Positions 1 to 6,424 of a stretch of 8,142 nucleotides of DNA are shown here, piece by piece. Position 1 is the first letter of the stretch. Every line of letters starts with the position of its first letter. Source of the DNA: Limnochordia bacterium. GTDB taxonomy: Bacteria; Bacillota; Limnochordia; Darwinibacteriales; B1SED10-159. The stretch lies in contig SLOZ01000507.1 in the NCBI GenBank assembly GCA_007132255.1, forward strand, positions 1 through 8,142, given 5' to 3'. A program made the translations under genes and the position numbers. A model generated the notes under the pieces. It was not told the DNA's origin. It saw only the letters and a list, made by a program, of their open reading frames with translations, and made no database searches.

Positions 1-124
1 AACAGTCCTGTTTACAGGACTGTATCTCAAAAAGCGTTAGTCATGGTAACCCCGTTGGAACAGCCTGTCTCCTGGCTGTTCACCGGGGACCTAGGTACAG
101 CCGCCTTCGTTAAGCACGTTTCGG
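1..124. repeat. First copy of a 124-base tandem unit with two hairpins
   Basis: This is copy 1 of an imperfect tandem repeat with a period of exactly 124 bases. It opens with a perfect 9-bp hairpin at 2-23 (arms ACAGTCCTG and CAGGACTGT, loop TTTA). A second hairpin at 59-80 has arms AACAGCC and GGCTGTT, and is enclosed by a short outer pairing of CCCCG (50-54) with CGGGG (84-88). Both hairpins share the core CCTGT. Blocks 1-26 and 59-85 are closely matched in the second copy, while the spacers between them have drifted. I recognise no known riboswitch, REP family, CRISPR repeat or IS end. The window begins at the first base of the unit, so further copies may lie to the left. Strand and function are unknown. 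Confidence 0.7.
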
Positions 125-248
125 AACAGTCCTGTTTGCAGGACTGTATCATGAATACAGTTGGCGGTCTAAAAAATACCCGAAGAGCCTGTCTGCTGGT
201 TTTTCACCGATGGCTTCGCAAAAGCCCGGAACGATCTCTTAATGGTAC
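125..248. repeat. Second copy of the 124-base tandem unit
   Basis: This copy repeats the layout of 1-124 at an offset of 124. The hairpin at 126-147 has the same 9-bp arms as copy 1 and differs only in the loop (TTTG instead of TTTA). The second hairpin region, 183-209, keeps the core AGCCTGTCT and the following TTCACCG, but its inner stem is weaker (AGCC 186-189 with GGTT 198-201, one G-T pair). An outer stem of CGAAG (181-185) with CTTCG (214-218) occupies roughly the place of the unrelated CCCCG/CGGGG stem of copy 1. By eye about 60% of positions match between copies, mostly in the two hairpin blocks. No third copy follows: 249-307 holds only a small GCC-GAC-GGC hairpin (257-265) and nothing else I recognise. 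Confidence 0.7.
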
Positions 249-307
249 CACGAAATGCCGACGGCTACAAGATTGAGAGGAAGCTGTAATACCGTTCTCC
301 CACGAAG

Positions 308-335
308 AAAAAAGCCCATTCCCTAGGGAATAGGC
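308..335 (-). terminator. Intrinsic terminator of the mre-min operon
   Basis: Read on the minus strand, a 9-bp stem (GCCTATTCC with GGAATGGGC, loop CTAG) begins two bases after the minE stop and is followed by six T (308-313). The stem is complete as RNA only on this strand, where U332 pairs with G317 as a wobble. On the plus strand the same position is a C-A mismatch, which fixes the main direction. An overlapping palindrome at 329-342 followed by T341-346 could give a weaker terminator for plus-strand transcripts. Confidence 0.9.
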
Positions 336-337
336 GC

Positions 338-601
338 CTATTTTTTCCGTTTTACATTCTTGACCGGAATATTGGCCACCAAGGCCACTGCATCATCACT
401 CTTGTCGAAATTTACTTCCAGTCCCGGTTCGTCTATTTCCATGTACTTGGACAGGACCTCAATAAGGTCCTCTTTCAAGGATTCCAACAATCCCGGCGAC
501 AGACTGGCTCGATCATGGACTAAGACCAGCCGCAGCCGTTCCTTGGCTTGATCTTTGCTGTTGTCGGATCCCCGTAATAGCTTAGCAAAAAAGTCTAACA
601 T
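338..601 (-). CDS. minE: MinE, topological specificity factor for division-site placement
   Basis: MinE stimulates the MinD ATPase and drives MinCD off the membrane, so that inhibition of FtsZ stays near the poles. The 87-residue protein has the usual size and three parts. These are an N-terminal amphipathic membrane-binding segment (MLDFFAKLLRG, 1-11), the anti-MinCD helix (AKERLRLVLVHDR, 19-31), and the C-terminal dimerisation and topological domain with LKEDLIEVLSKYMEID (42-57). A lysine-rich end (KNVKRKK) follows. The ATG start has an AAAGGAGG ribosome site (609-616) that overlaps the end of minD, 13 bases upstream. It is the last gene of the operon. Within Firmicutes, MinE is typical of certain Clostridia, whereas B. 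subtilis uses DivIVA/MinJ instead, so it is a useful lineage clue. Confidence 0.97.
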   Translation of the reverse strand: MLDFFAKLLRGSDNSKDQAKERLRLVLVHDRASLSPGLLESLKEDLIEVLSKYMEIDEPGLEVNFDKSDDAVALVANIPVKNVKRKK

Positions 602-614
602 TGGTGACCCTCCT

Positions 615-1415
615 TTAGCGTTTACCGCCCATACCGAATAGTGCCTTCAGCCGGTGTACGACTCCCTTGTCTTCCAGTTCCATAAAGGGAACCTCTGCTC
701 CTTCTAAACGCCTAACGATATTACGATAGGCTTGCCCCGAACGAGACTTTTGATCAAGGACCACGGGTTCCCCACGGTTCGTTGAAACGATAATGCTTTC
801 ATCATCGGGGATGACGCCAATCAAATTGATGGCCAAAATATCATTGATATCCTGGATATCCATCATATCGCCACGCCGGACCATATCCGGTCGCACTCGA
901 TTCACCACCAGCTGGGGATCATACAGTTCTGATGCCTCCAACAAACCGATAATTCGATCCGCATCGCGAACCGCCGAAACCTCTGGAGTTGTTACAATCA
1001 ACGCCATATCAGCACCGGCGATGGCATTTTTGAAGCCTTGTTCAATGCCGGCAGGGCAGTCCACGATCACATAATCGAATTCCTTTTTGAGATTAACGAC
1101 TAGCTGACGCATCTGTTCTGGCGATACCGAATCCTTTTCCCTGGTCTGCGCAGCCGGAAGTAAGAACATCGAATCATACCGTTTGTCTTTAATCAAGGCC
1201 TGTCGCAGACGGCAGCGTTCTTCAACAACATCAACCAAATCGTAAACAATGCGGTTCTCCAACCCTAAAACCACATCCAAATTCCGCAACCCGATATCCG
1301 CATCCACCAGAACGACCTTATGTTTATTCTGAGCCAAACCAGTTCCGATATTGGCCGATGTCGTCGTCTTGCCGACGCCCCCTTTACCACTGGTGATAAC
1401 AATTGCCTTTCCCAT
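615..1415 (-). CDS. minD: MinD, membrane-binding ATPase of the Min system
   Basis: MinD is a ParA/MinD-family P-loop ATPase. In its ATP-bound dimer it binds the membrane and recruits MinC, and MinE triggers hydrolysis and release. The 266-residue protein has the deviant Walker A motif GKGGVGKTT (10-18) with signature lysine K11 and P-loop lysine K16. It also has the switch segment VDADIGLRNLD (37-47) and Walker B VIVDCPAG (116-123, D119). An amphipathic C-terminal membrane-targeting helix (about 250-262, VVHRLKALFGM) is followed by a basic end. All family landmarks are intact. The ATG start has GGGAGG just upstream (1425-1430), overlapping the minC stop 14 bases away, so translation of the two genes is probably coupled. 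Confidence 0.98.
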   Translation of the reverse strand: MGKAIVITSGKGGVGKTTTSANIGTGLAQNKHKVVLVDADIGLRNLDVVLGLENRIVYDLVDVVEERCRLRQALIKDKRYDSMFLLPAAQTREKDSVSPEQMRQLVVNLKKEFDYVIVDCPAGIEQGFKNAIAGADMALIVTTPEVSAVRDADRIIGLLEASELYDPQLVVNRVRPDMVRRGDMMDIQDINDILAINLIGVIPDDESIIVSTNRGEPVVLDQKSRSGQAYRNIVRRLEGAEVPFMELEDKGVVHRLKALFGMGGKR

Positions 1416-1429
1416 GAAAGGATTCCTCC

Positions 1430-2071
1430 CTACTGAGTCTTTTCATACGGCTTTATCTGAATCAGATTTTCGACAACCTGAGCCAGTTCTGGCCCCGTTG
1501 GGTGGGGACCCTTTTCATCCGGCGCTCGAGAAATAAAGTGGGCAATTCGCAGCTGGGTAGGTTCCAAACGAAAGGCAAAAACCACTGCTTTGGCGTTCCC
1601 TTCTGCACCCGCATGGGCGACTCCTCTTAGGGCACCAAGAACCAGAATATCCCCGCTGGCGACCACTTCGGACCCTGGATTCACATCACCCATGATCACC
1701 ACGTTTCCAGAGTAGTGGATACTCTGCCCCGAACGCAAGCTGCGACGAACCAGTTTTGTGTCATCCAAAGGTTCTTCTCGGCGATGCGCTGTGGTCGTTT
1801 CGGCCGGCCGCACAGGTTGACTCGGCGCAACCGCGGTACCATCAAACGTCATGCCAAATTCTTGAACCACTGCACTCAACTGTTGTATCTGTTCGTCAGT
1901 CAAGGGCGTCGAACCGCTCTGCAGGCGCACCACCGCACCTTGGAAAAACTCTCGGTGGGCCGAGAGTTTTGCTCGCAGCTGAGCCAAAACATCAACGAAG
2001 GGAGCCCCCTCCATAACGCTGAGTAATAGGCCGTGGCGATTTCCCTTGATCACGCATGCTTCCGTGGTCAT
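1430..2071 (-). CDS. minC: MinC, septum site-determining inhibitor of FtsZ
   Basis: MinC is the FtsZ-antagonising partner of MinD. The 213-residue protein has a recognisable two-domain layout. The N-terminal domain (about 1-75) would act on FtsZ polymers. A proline/threonine-rich linker spans about 80-103. The C-terminal beta-helix domain (about 105-213) mediates dimerisation and MinD binding. The conserved turn RSGQ is at 113-116, in the segment VRRSLRSGQSIHYSGN, followed by the repeating glycine/valine pattern GDVNPGSEVVASGDILVLG. The N-terminal half is poorly conserved in this family, so the assignment rests on the C-terminal half and on minD following it. The ATG start has AAAGGAG at 2079-2085. 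The 59-base gap to the PBP2 gene is the longest inside the operon, but I see no convincing promoter there. Confidence 0.95.
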   Translation of the reverse strand: MTTEACVIKGNRHGLLLSVMEGAPFVDVLAQLRAKLSAHREFFQGAVVRLQSGSTPLTDEQIQQLSAVVQEFGMTFDGTAVAPSQPVRPAETTTAHRREEPLDDTKLVRRSLRSGQSIHYSGNVVIMGDVNPGSEVVASGDILVLGALRGVAHAGAEGNAKAVVFAFRLEPTQLRIAHFISRAPDEKGPHPTGPELAQVVENLIQIKPYEKTQ

Positions 2072-2130
2072 GATCCATCTCCTTTACATTCCATGCTTCG
2101 GAAAGACTTCAATGCAATCCATTTCGCCAT

Positions 2131-3978
2131 TTATTCTGCAGTTCCTTCATTTTGTTCATCCTCTTGTTCATCCTCAACATCGAAGCCAAAGTAACGGTCC
2201 ATGACCATGCGAGCGATGGGAGCTGCACCGCTGCCACCTCCTCCGCCATGTTCTACCACTACAAAAACAACGATTTCTGGATCGTCCACTGGAGCAAAGG
2301 CTCCGAATAAACCATGGCTCTCTCTGCCCGGCACTTCATAGCTACCGGTCTTAGCGGCCACCGATAAGGGAAACCCGTCAAACGCTGAACGTGCTGTCCC
2401 GCGAGCCTGCGTCACCGTTCCCTGCATCCCCTTGATTACGGCCGTCCATGTAGCATCGGACACATCCAGCTCATGAAGAATCTCGGGTTCAGACTCAAAC
2501 ACAAGCTCGCCTTCCGGGCAATAAACGGCAGCAACCAACCGTGGTACATAAGCCGTTCCTCGGTTGGCTATGGAACTGTACACCACAGCCATCTGCAGCG
2601 GTGTTGCCGTTACAAATCCCTGTCCGATGGAGACCTGTTCGGTGTCGGATGGATACCAAATTTGATCATACTGAGCGCTGCTGGCAAACCGCTCCCGTTT
2701 CCAGTCACGGTCCGGTACAACACCAATGCGTTCCTGCGGACTGATGGCCAGACCCGTTCGCGCTCCCAAACCAAAGTCGCGCATCCACTGCGATAAATGG
2801 TCGATACCCACTTTAGCGCCGTGATCAGCGAAGAAATGGTTGCTAGAAAGGGCAATGGCTGTTGGTAAGTCTAACCAGCCAAATGGTGCTAATCCCCTTG
2901 TAATCACCCAATCGCGAACCCCATACTGGGACACACCTGTGGCGTGAAATCGATCATTCACGCCAAAGACCCCCTCTTCAAGGATGGCCACAGCTGTCAC
3001 CGGTTTGAACGTACTTCCCGGACCATATTGGCCCTGAGTGACCCGATCAAAAAACGGCTGTCGCGGATCGGCAACCAATTGCCGGTAATAGTCGTTACGC
3101 TCACCAGCATCCAACAAGCGGTCCGGTTCAAATCCAGGAATGCTGGCCATCGCCAAAATATCACCGGTTCGCGGATCCATGGCAATAACAGCACCATTGT
3201 ATGCGTCCGGGTACGTCCGTCTTACCACTTCTGTGTGCGTTTCGAAAGCGTCGAAAGCAGCCTTTTGCAGATCATAATCCAATGTCAGCCTCAGATTCTG
3301 CCCTGGCACAGGTTCTATAGAGTTAACGGTCTGAATAGGCCGACTAAGGGCATTCACTTCCACAGTGATTGCCCCAGGAACCCCGCGCAGCTGCTCTTCG
3401 TAATACCGCTCGATTCCGGATTTTCCGACGAGATCGGAACCGCGGTAGCTTGCCCCCAAGGCCTGCAGCTCGGGTTCACTGATGATACCCAAGTATCCCA
3501 CAACATGACTAGAATACCTTGGGTCATGGTAATCTCGTACTGCTTCTTGGTCAATATACACGCCGGGCAGCCGGCGTCTGTTCTCTTCAATGGCAATCAC
3601 CGTCGCCGGGTCCACATCCCGGACGATGCGCACCGGTTCATAAGGGTAGCCCCGGCCCCGGCGAATCGCTTCCTGCAACTCCTCGATTGTAATACCGAGG
3701 ATATCGCTGAGCAGCGGAATCACTTCAACGTTATCGGCGGGAATACCTCCCGGAATGAGCGATACTGTAAACGCCAACCGGCTTCGGGCCAACGTAAGAC
3801 CACTGCGTTCAGTAATTATGCCTCGAGATGGAATCAGACGTACTTGGCGCATGCGATTACCGTCCGCTAGGCGCGAGAAATGTTCTCCACGAACGATCTG
3901 CAAATACCACAGACGTCCTGCAAGAATTAGAAGAGTGAAAATGGCCACCCAATAAAATGCATTCAACCGCTTTTCCAT
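2131..3978 (-). CDS. mrdA: Penicillin-binding protein 2, class B transpeptidase of the elongasome
   Basis: This is a membrane-anchored DD-transpeptidase that cross-links peptidoglycan during elongation, normally working with RodA and MreBCD. From the ATG at 3978 it is 615 residues. A signal-anchor helix (about 7-27) is followed by the class B dimerisation/pedestal region containing RGIITERSG (52-60), then the transpeptidase domain. All three active-site motifs are present: STFK (S322 nucleophile, K325), SSN (378-380) and KTG (543-545). The glycine-rich GGGGGSGAAP precedes a strongly acidic tail with an EDEQEDEQ duplication. The start is uncertain. ATG 3978 has only a weak ribosome site, while an in-frame TTG at 3993 sits 10 bases behind GGGGTGA overlapping the mreD stop. 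Starts further upstream would overlap mreD and are unlikely. SpoVD/FtsI-type paralogues are less likely given the mre neighbourhood and the lack of a PASTA tail. Confidence 0.93.
   Translation of the reverse strand: MEKRLNAFYWVAIFTLLILAGRLWYLQIVRGEHFSRLADGNRMRQVRLIPSRGIITERSGLTLARSRLAFTVSLIPGGIPADNVEVIPLLSDILGITIEELQEAIRRGRGYPYEPVRIVRDVDPATVIAIEENRRRLPGVYIDQEAVRDYHDPRYSSHVVGYLGIISEPELQALGASYRGSDLVGKSGIERYYEEQLRGVPGAITVEVNALSRPIQTVNSIEPVPGQNLRLTLDYDLQKAAFDAFETHTEVVRRTYPDAYNGAVIAMDPRTGDILAMASIPGFEPDRLLDAGERNDYYRQLVADPRQPFFDRVTQGQYGPGSTFKPVTAVAILEEGVFGVNDRFHATGVSQYGVRDWVITRGLAPFGWLDLPTAIALSSNHFFADHGAKVGIDHLSQWMRDFGLGARTGLAISPQERIGVVPDRDWKRERFASSAQYDQIWYPSDTEQVSIGQGFVTATPLQMAVVYSSIANRGTAYVPRLVAAVYCPEGELVFESEPEILHELDVSDATWTAVIKGMQGTVTQARGTARSAFDGFPLSVAAKTGSYEVPGRESHGLFGAFAPVDDPEIVVFVVVEHGGGGGSGAAPIARMVMDRYFGFDVEDEQEDEQNEGTAE
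2152..2175. repeat. Exact 12-base tandem duplication in the PBP2 tail
   Basis: TTGTTCATCCTC occurs twice back to back (2152-2163 and 2164-2175). On the coding strand each copy reads GAG GAT GAA CAA, giving EDEQ-EDEQ close to the C terminus of PBP2. The duplication is in frame and lies outside the catalytic domain. It resembles a replication-slippage product that could vary in copy number without disrupting the enzyme. Confidence 0.9.
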
Positions 3979-4003
3979 AGGTTTTTCTTTCAACGTTACT
4001 GTT

Positions 4004-4516
4004 TCACCCCGATCGCCTAAACAACTCATCCCAATATGCAATAGCATCACCGATTGCATATAAGCCTCGATAAAGAATGATCACCAAAAGTCCATTATAG
4101 GTAGCTGTCAACAATATGTTATGCGGAACAATGCCCTTCCAACCAACAGACACGCCGAACAATGCCAACCCCAATACGTAAAGGAACTGGTCAAACACGG
4201 TGCCGAGAAGCACTGCTGTCACCGGTACAGCTAAACTACTGCGGAACAGCTTCTCCACACTCAATCCGACACCGATACCAATGAGCATTTTCGAGAAGGC
4301 CTGCATGCCAATCATCTGACCCACTGTCAGATCTAGAGCCAAACCCACAGCAAAACCAAACTTGGCGCCGAAGACCGGACCGTTATACATCGCATAAATA
4401 ACCACTAAGATTAAAGGAAGATCCGGTTTCACCCCTGCTATCGTCACAGACGCAAGCACGGTCGACTGAAGAACGAGAGAGACCAATACTAGGCCTCCAT
4501 ATAAAAGCAGCGCCAT
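4004..4516 (-). CDS. mreD: MreD, integral membrane rod-shape protein
   Basis: MreD is the multi-pass membrane component of the elongasome, working with MreC and MreB. The 170-residue protein is almost wholly hydrophobic, with about five or six predicted membrane segments. The first spans about 3-23, and the family-like segment GVKPDLPLILVV (28-39) leads into the second. Further helices are at about 50-68, 75-90, 98-121 and 133-151. A short charged end (YWDELFRRSG) follows. The start is set by a GGGAGG ribosome site at 4524-4529, 7 bases before the ATG. The open frame runs further upstream to 4585, but that version would overlap mreC by about 50 bases. MreD is weakly conserved in sequence, so size, hydrophobicity and position between mreC and PBP2 carry much of the call. 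Confidence 0.94.
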   Translation of the reverse strand: MALLLYGGLVLVSLVLQSTVLASVTIAGVKPDLPLILVVIYAMYNGPVFGAKFGFAVGLALDLTVGQMIGMQAFSKMLIGIGVGLSVEKLFRSSLAVPVTAVLLGTVFDQFLYVLGLALFGVSVGWKGIVPHNILLTATYNGLLVIILYRGLYAIGDAIAYWDELFRRSG

Positions 4517-4523
4517 GTATCGG

Positions 4524-4529
4524 CCTCCC
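4524..4529 (-). promoter_or_regulatory. Ribosome binding site deciding the mreD start
   Basis: GGGAGG on the minus strand lies 7 bases before the ATG at 4516 and between the mreC stop (4533) and that ATG. It supports the 170-residue MreD over the longer reading frame. Confidence 0.85.
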
Positions 4530-4532
4530 TTA

Positions 4533-5354
4533 TCACATTTCCTGCAACACGACGAACACATATTCCAGGCGAGTAAAATCCACAAACGGTTGAATCAAAA
4601 CCGATACGGTTAAGTCGTACGGACCCGGTATCACCTGGGTTATTTCGCCGATGGGGAGTCCCTTAGGAAACATCTGCGATAATCCCGACGTGACTAGAAC
4701 ATCACCCATACCCAACTGGGCATCGGTATTGAGCGGCTTCCCTTGAAGTGCACCAGAGTACTGGGGATCCCCTTCGACTAAAATAAGATCACCAGTCAAC
4801 TGGTTCAGGGCTCCGACAGCACTCTGCGGATCTGTGCTCAGTAACACAGTGGCTGTCCAGGCACTAACATTCTCAATAGTTCCCACAACGCCCGTACCTG
4901 TGACAACTGCCATCCCCGGTTCTACCCCGTGGCGACTCCCTTTGTTAATCGTCACGGACCGCAGCCAATTACTAGGGCTGCGTCCAATCACTTCCGCTAC
5001 CATCAAGCTGTGATCCACAGTTTCAGCGAAGTCTAAGGCTTCCCGCAGCCATTGGTTCTCTCGACGATATTCCGCCAGCTGCACCAACTGCTGCTGCAAC
5101 TCTCGTACCTCTATCTCTAATTCCTGGTTTCTCGAGTGTAACGCGCCAATGTTGCGCACGTACTCCCATGACGAGCGGATCCCACGGCCGCTGCGAGTGA
5201 CGAGCCACTGCAGCGGTGAGAGCATGTCGCGAACTAAGGATTCTACCAGGGTCAACCGTTCTCGAGGGCCCGATGTATAATGGATAGCGCCAGCTAGCAG
5301 TAACACCACCAGCAGCACCGCCACAACCTTCCATTGCAATAGCCACTGCAGCAT
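4533..5354 (-). CDS. mreC: MreC, rod-shape scaffold protein
   Basis: MreC is a bitopic membrane protein whose extracytoplasmic part links the MreB/MreD scaffold to PBP2. Numbered from the ATG at 5354 (273 residues), it has a single N-terminal membrane helix (about 8-24). A coiled coil rich in E, L and Q follows (about 70-107), and then the double beta-barrel domain (about 115-272). Typical MreC stretches include VIGRSPSNWLRSVTINKGS (122-140), HGVEPGMAVV, and DVLVTSGLSQMFPKGLPIGE (218-237). An in-frame GTG at 5363 would add three residues. I prefer the ATG because AGGACGTGA, a near match to the full Shine-Dalgarno sequence, ends 5 bases before it, whereas the GTG lies inside that site. The gap to the mreB stop is 12 bases, so translation is probably coupled. 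Confidence 0.96.
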   Translation of the reverse strand: MLQWLLQWKVVAVLLVVLLLAGAIHYTSGPRERLTLVESLVRDMLSPLQWLVTRSGRGIRSSWEYVRNIGALHSRNQELEIEVRELQQQLVQLAEYRRENQWLREALDFAETVDHSLMVAEVIGRSPSNWLRSVTINKGSRHGVEPGMAVVTGTGVVGTIENVSAWTATVLLSTDPQSAVGALNQLTGDLILVEGDPQYSGALQGKPLNTDAQLGMGDVLVTSGLSQMFPKGLPIGEITQVIPGPYDLTVSVLIQPFVDFTRLEYVFVVLQEM

Positions 5355-5359
5355 GTCCT

Positions 5360-5368
5360 TCACGTCCT
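5360..5368 (-). promoter_or_regulatory. Ribosome binding site deciding the mreC start
   Basis: AGGACGTGA on the minus strand matches the ideal AGGAGGTGA at eight of nine positions and precedes the ATG at 5354 by 5 bases. It overlaps the mreB stop codon and contains the alternative GTG start (5363), which therefore has no well-spaced ribosome site of its own. Confidence 0.7.
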
Positions 5369-6392
5369 AAAAGTGCCGTTTTGGACCCAGCATGATCCGC
5401 TTTAAGAGGTCAAAATGCTCCAGTGTGATACCCGTCCCAAGCACAACGGCCGTTAAAGGATCTTCCGCTAAATGAACCGGCATCCCGGTCTCATCAGCCA
5501 ACAGTTGGTCCAACCCTGTGAGCAGTGAACCGCCACCGGCCATAACGATGCCTCGATCCATAATGTCGGCAGCCAGTTCCGGGGGCGTTCGTTCCAGCGT
5601 AACTTTGACCGCTTCCACGATAGCCGCCACGGTTTCGGTCAGTGCTTCCCGAATCTCAACCGAGGTTACCTCCACTGTCTTGGGAAGGCCCGTGACGAGA
5701 TCGCGACCTCGCACATCCATAATCGTCTCGTCTTCCTGCGGACATGCAGTCCCGACGCCCTTCTTGATGTCTTCCGCTGTCCGTTCTCCAATGAGCAAAT
5801 TGTACGTACGACGAATATGTTGAATGATAGCCTCGTCCATCTCATCACCGGCGATTCGCACCGAGCGATGCGACACGATGCCGCCCAAGGATATTACAGC
5901 TACTTCTGTGGTTCCGCCTCCAATATCGACAATCATGTTGCCAGTGGGTTCCTGAACGGGCATGCCGGCTCCAATAGCAGCGGCCATGGGCTCCTCTATG
6001 ACACGAGCATCCTTCGCTCCGGCGTGCAGGGTTGCGTCGATAACTGCCCGTTTCTCGACTTCGGTCACACCTGAAGGAACGGCCACCACGACGCGGGGCC
6101 TAAACCAACCTGAGCGACGAGTCGCTTTGCTTATGAAATCCCGCAGTAGACGCTCTGTCACGTCGAAATCTGCAATGACCCCATCCTTCAAAGGACGAAT
6201 GGCTACGATATTCCCTGGTGTCCGACCCACCATCTCTTTTGCTTTGTTGCCAACGGCAAAAATCTCCCCGGTTTCCTTGTCAATGGCTACAACAGACGGC
6301 TCATTGATTACAATCCCGCGGCCTCGCACATATGCTAACGTATTGGCTGTACCCAAATCAATCCCTATGTCTCGCGAAAAACGCCCAAACAT
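5367..6392 (-). CDS. mreB: MreB, actin-like rod-shape determining protein
   Basis: MreB is a bacterial actin that forms membrane-associated filaments and guides the lateral wall synthesis machinery. The 341-residue protein has normal length and the actin-fold motifs in order: phosphate-1 loop DIGIDLGTANT (8-18), the VPSGVTEVEKRAV segment (105-117), VIEEPMAAAIGAG (131-143) with the catalytic-region glutamates, phosphate-2 VDIGGGTTEVAVI (155-167), and adenosine motif GIVMAGGGSLLTGL (281-294). One deviation stands out. The segment that in other MreB proteins reads like IK-x-EIGSA is IKKGVGTA here (209-216), replacing the usual glutamate with glycine. The ATG start has AAAGGGG about 8 bases upstream. 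Firmicutes often have MreB paralogues (Mbl, MreBH), but the position next to mreCD identifies this as the operon copy. Confidence 0.98.
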   Translation of the reverse strand: MFGRFSRDIGIDLGTANTLAYVRGRGIVINEPSVVAIDKETGEIFAVGNKAKEMVGRTPGNIVAIRPLKDGVIADFDVTERLLRDFISKATRRSGWFRPRVVVAVPSGVTEVEKRAVIDATLHAGAKDARVIEEPMAAAIGAGMPVQEPTGNMIVDIGGGTTEVAVISLGGIVSHRSVRIAGDEMDEAIIQHIRRTYNLLIGERTAEDIKKGVGTACPQEDETIMDVRGRDLVTGLPKTVEVTSVEIREALTETVAAIVEAVKVTLERTPPELAADIMDRGIVMAGGGSLLTGLDQLLADETGMPVHLAEDPLTAVVLGTGITLEHFDLLKRIMLGPKRHF

Positions 6393-6424
6393 GCCCTTAC
6401 CCCTTTCAGAAACCCTGTGATTCC

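Noticed and set aside
1..204. CRISPR array or integron attC sites
   Set aside because: There are only two long, imperfect units with diverged interiors, unlike identical short CRISPR repeats. The GTTRRRY-like strings lack paired RYYYAAC partners at proper spacing.
183..240. Glycine-riboswitch-like CACCGATGGC...GCAAAAGCC in a tandem arrangement
   Set aside because: The tandem layout and CACCG are suggestive, but the conserved GGAGAG-type stem and the CAGG...GGAC segment are missing, and unit 1 does not match.
236..255. T-box-like string AATGGTACCACGAAA on the plus strand
   Set aside because: It resembles a T-box antiterminator core, but no complementary terminator arm follows, no Stem I features precede it, and no aminoacyl-tRNA synthetase or amino-acid gene lies downstream on that strand.
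43..276. Plus-strand open frame of 77 codons in the left region
   Set aside because: It runs across both repeat copies, whose 124-base period shifts the frame. The product shows no recognisable motif and no good ribosome site precedes the ATG.
240..280. Minus-strand promoter feeding the repeat region (TTGTAG, 17 bases, TACCAT)
   Set aside because: Only three of six and four of six bases match the consensus, which is within chance for a region of this size.
2072..2130. Promoter for a separate minCDE transcript
   Set aside because: TTGCAT and TTGAAG occur but have no good -10 partner at normal spacing. I could not support a promoter call.
2944..3870. Long plus-strand open frame of 308 codons opposite the PBP2 gene
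   Set aside because: It is a shadow of the PBP2 gene, which has complete catalytic motifs. The product has no recognisable domain.
3994..4059. Upstream extension of the PBP2 gene to 4059
   Set aside because: It would overlap mreD and place unrelated residues before the membrane anchor, with no suitable ribosome site.
4517..4585. Upstream extension of mreD to an ATG at 4585
   Set aside because: It would overlap mreC by about 50 bases, has no ribosome site, and adds a non-homologous cysteine-rich stretch. The ATG at 4516 has GGGAGG.
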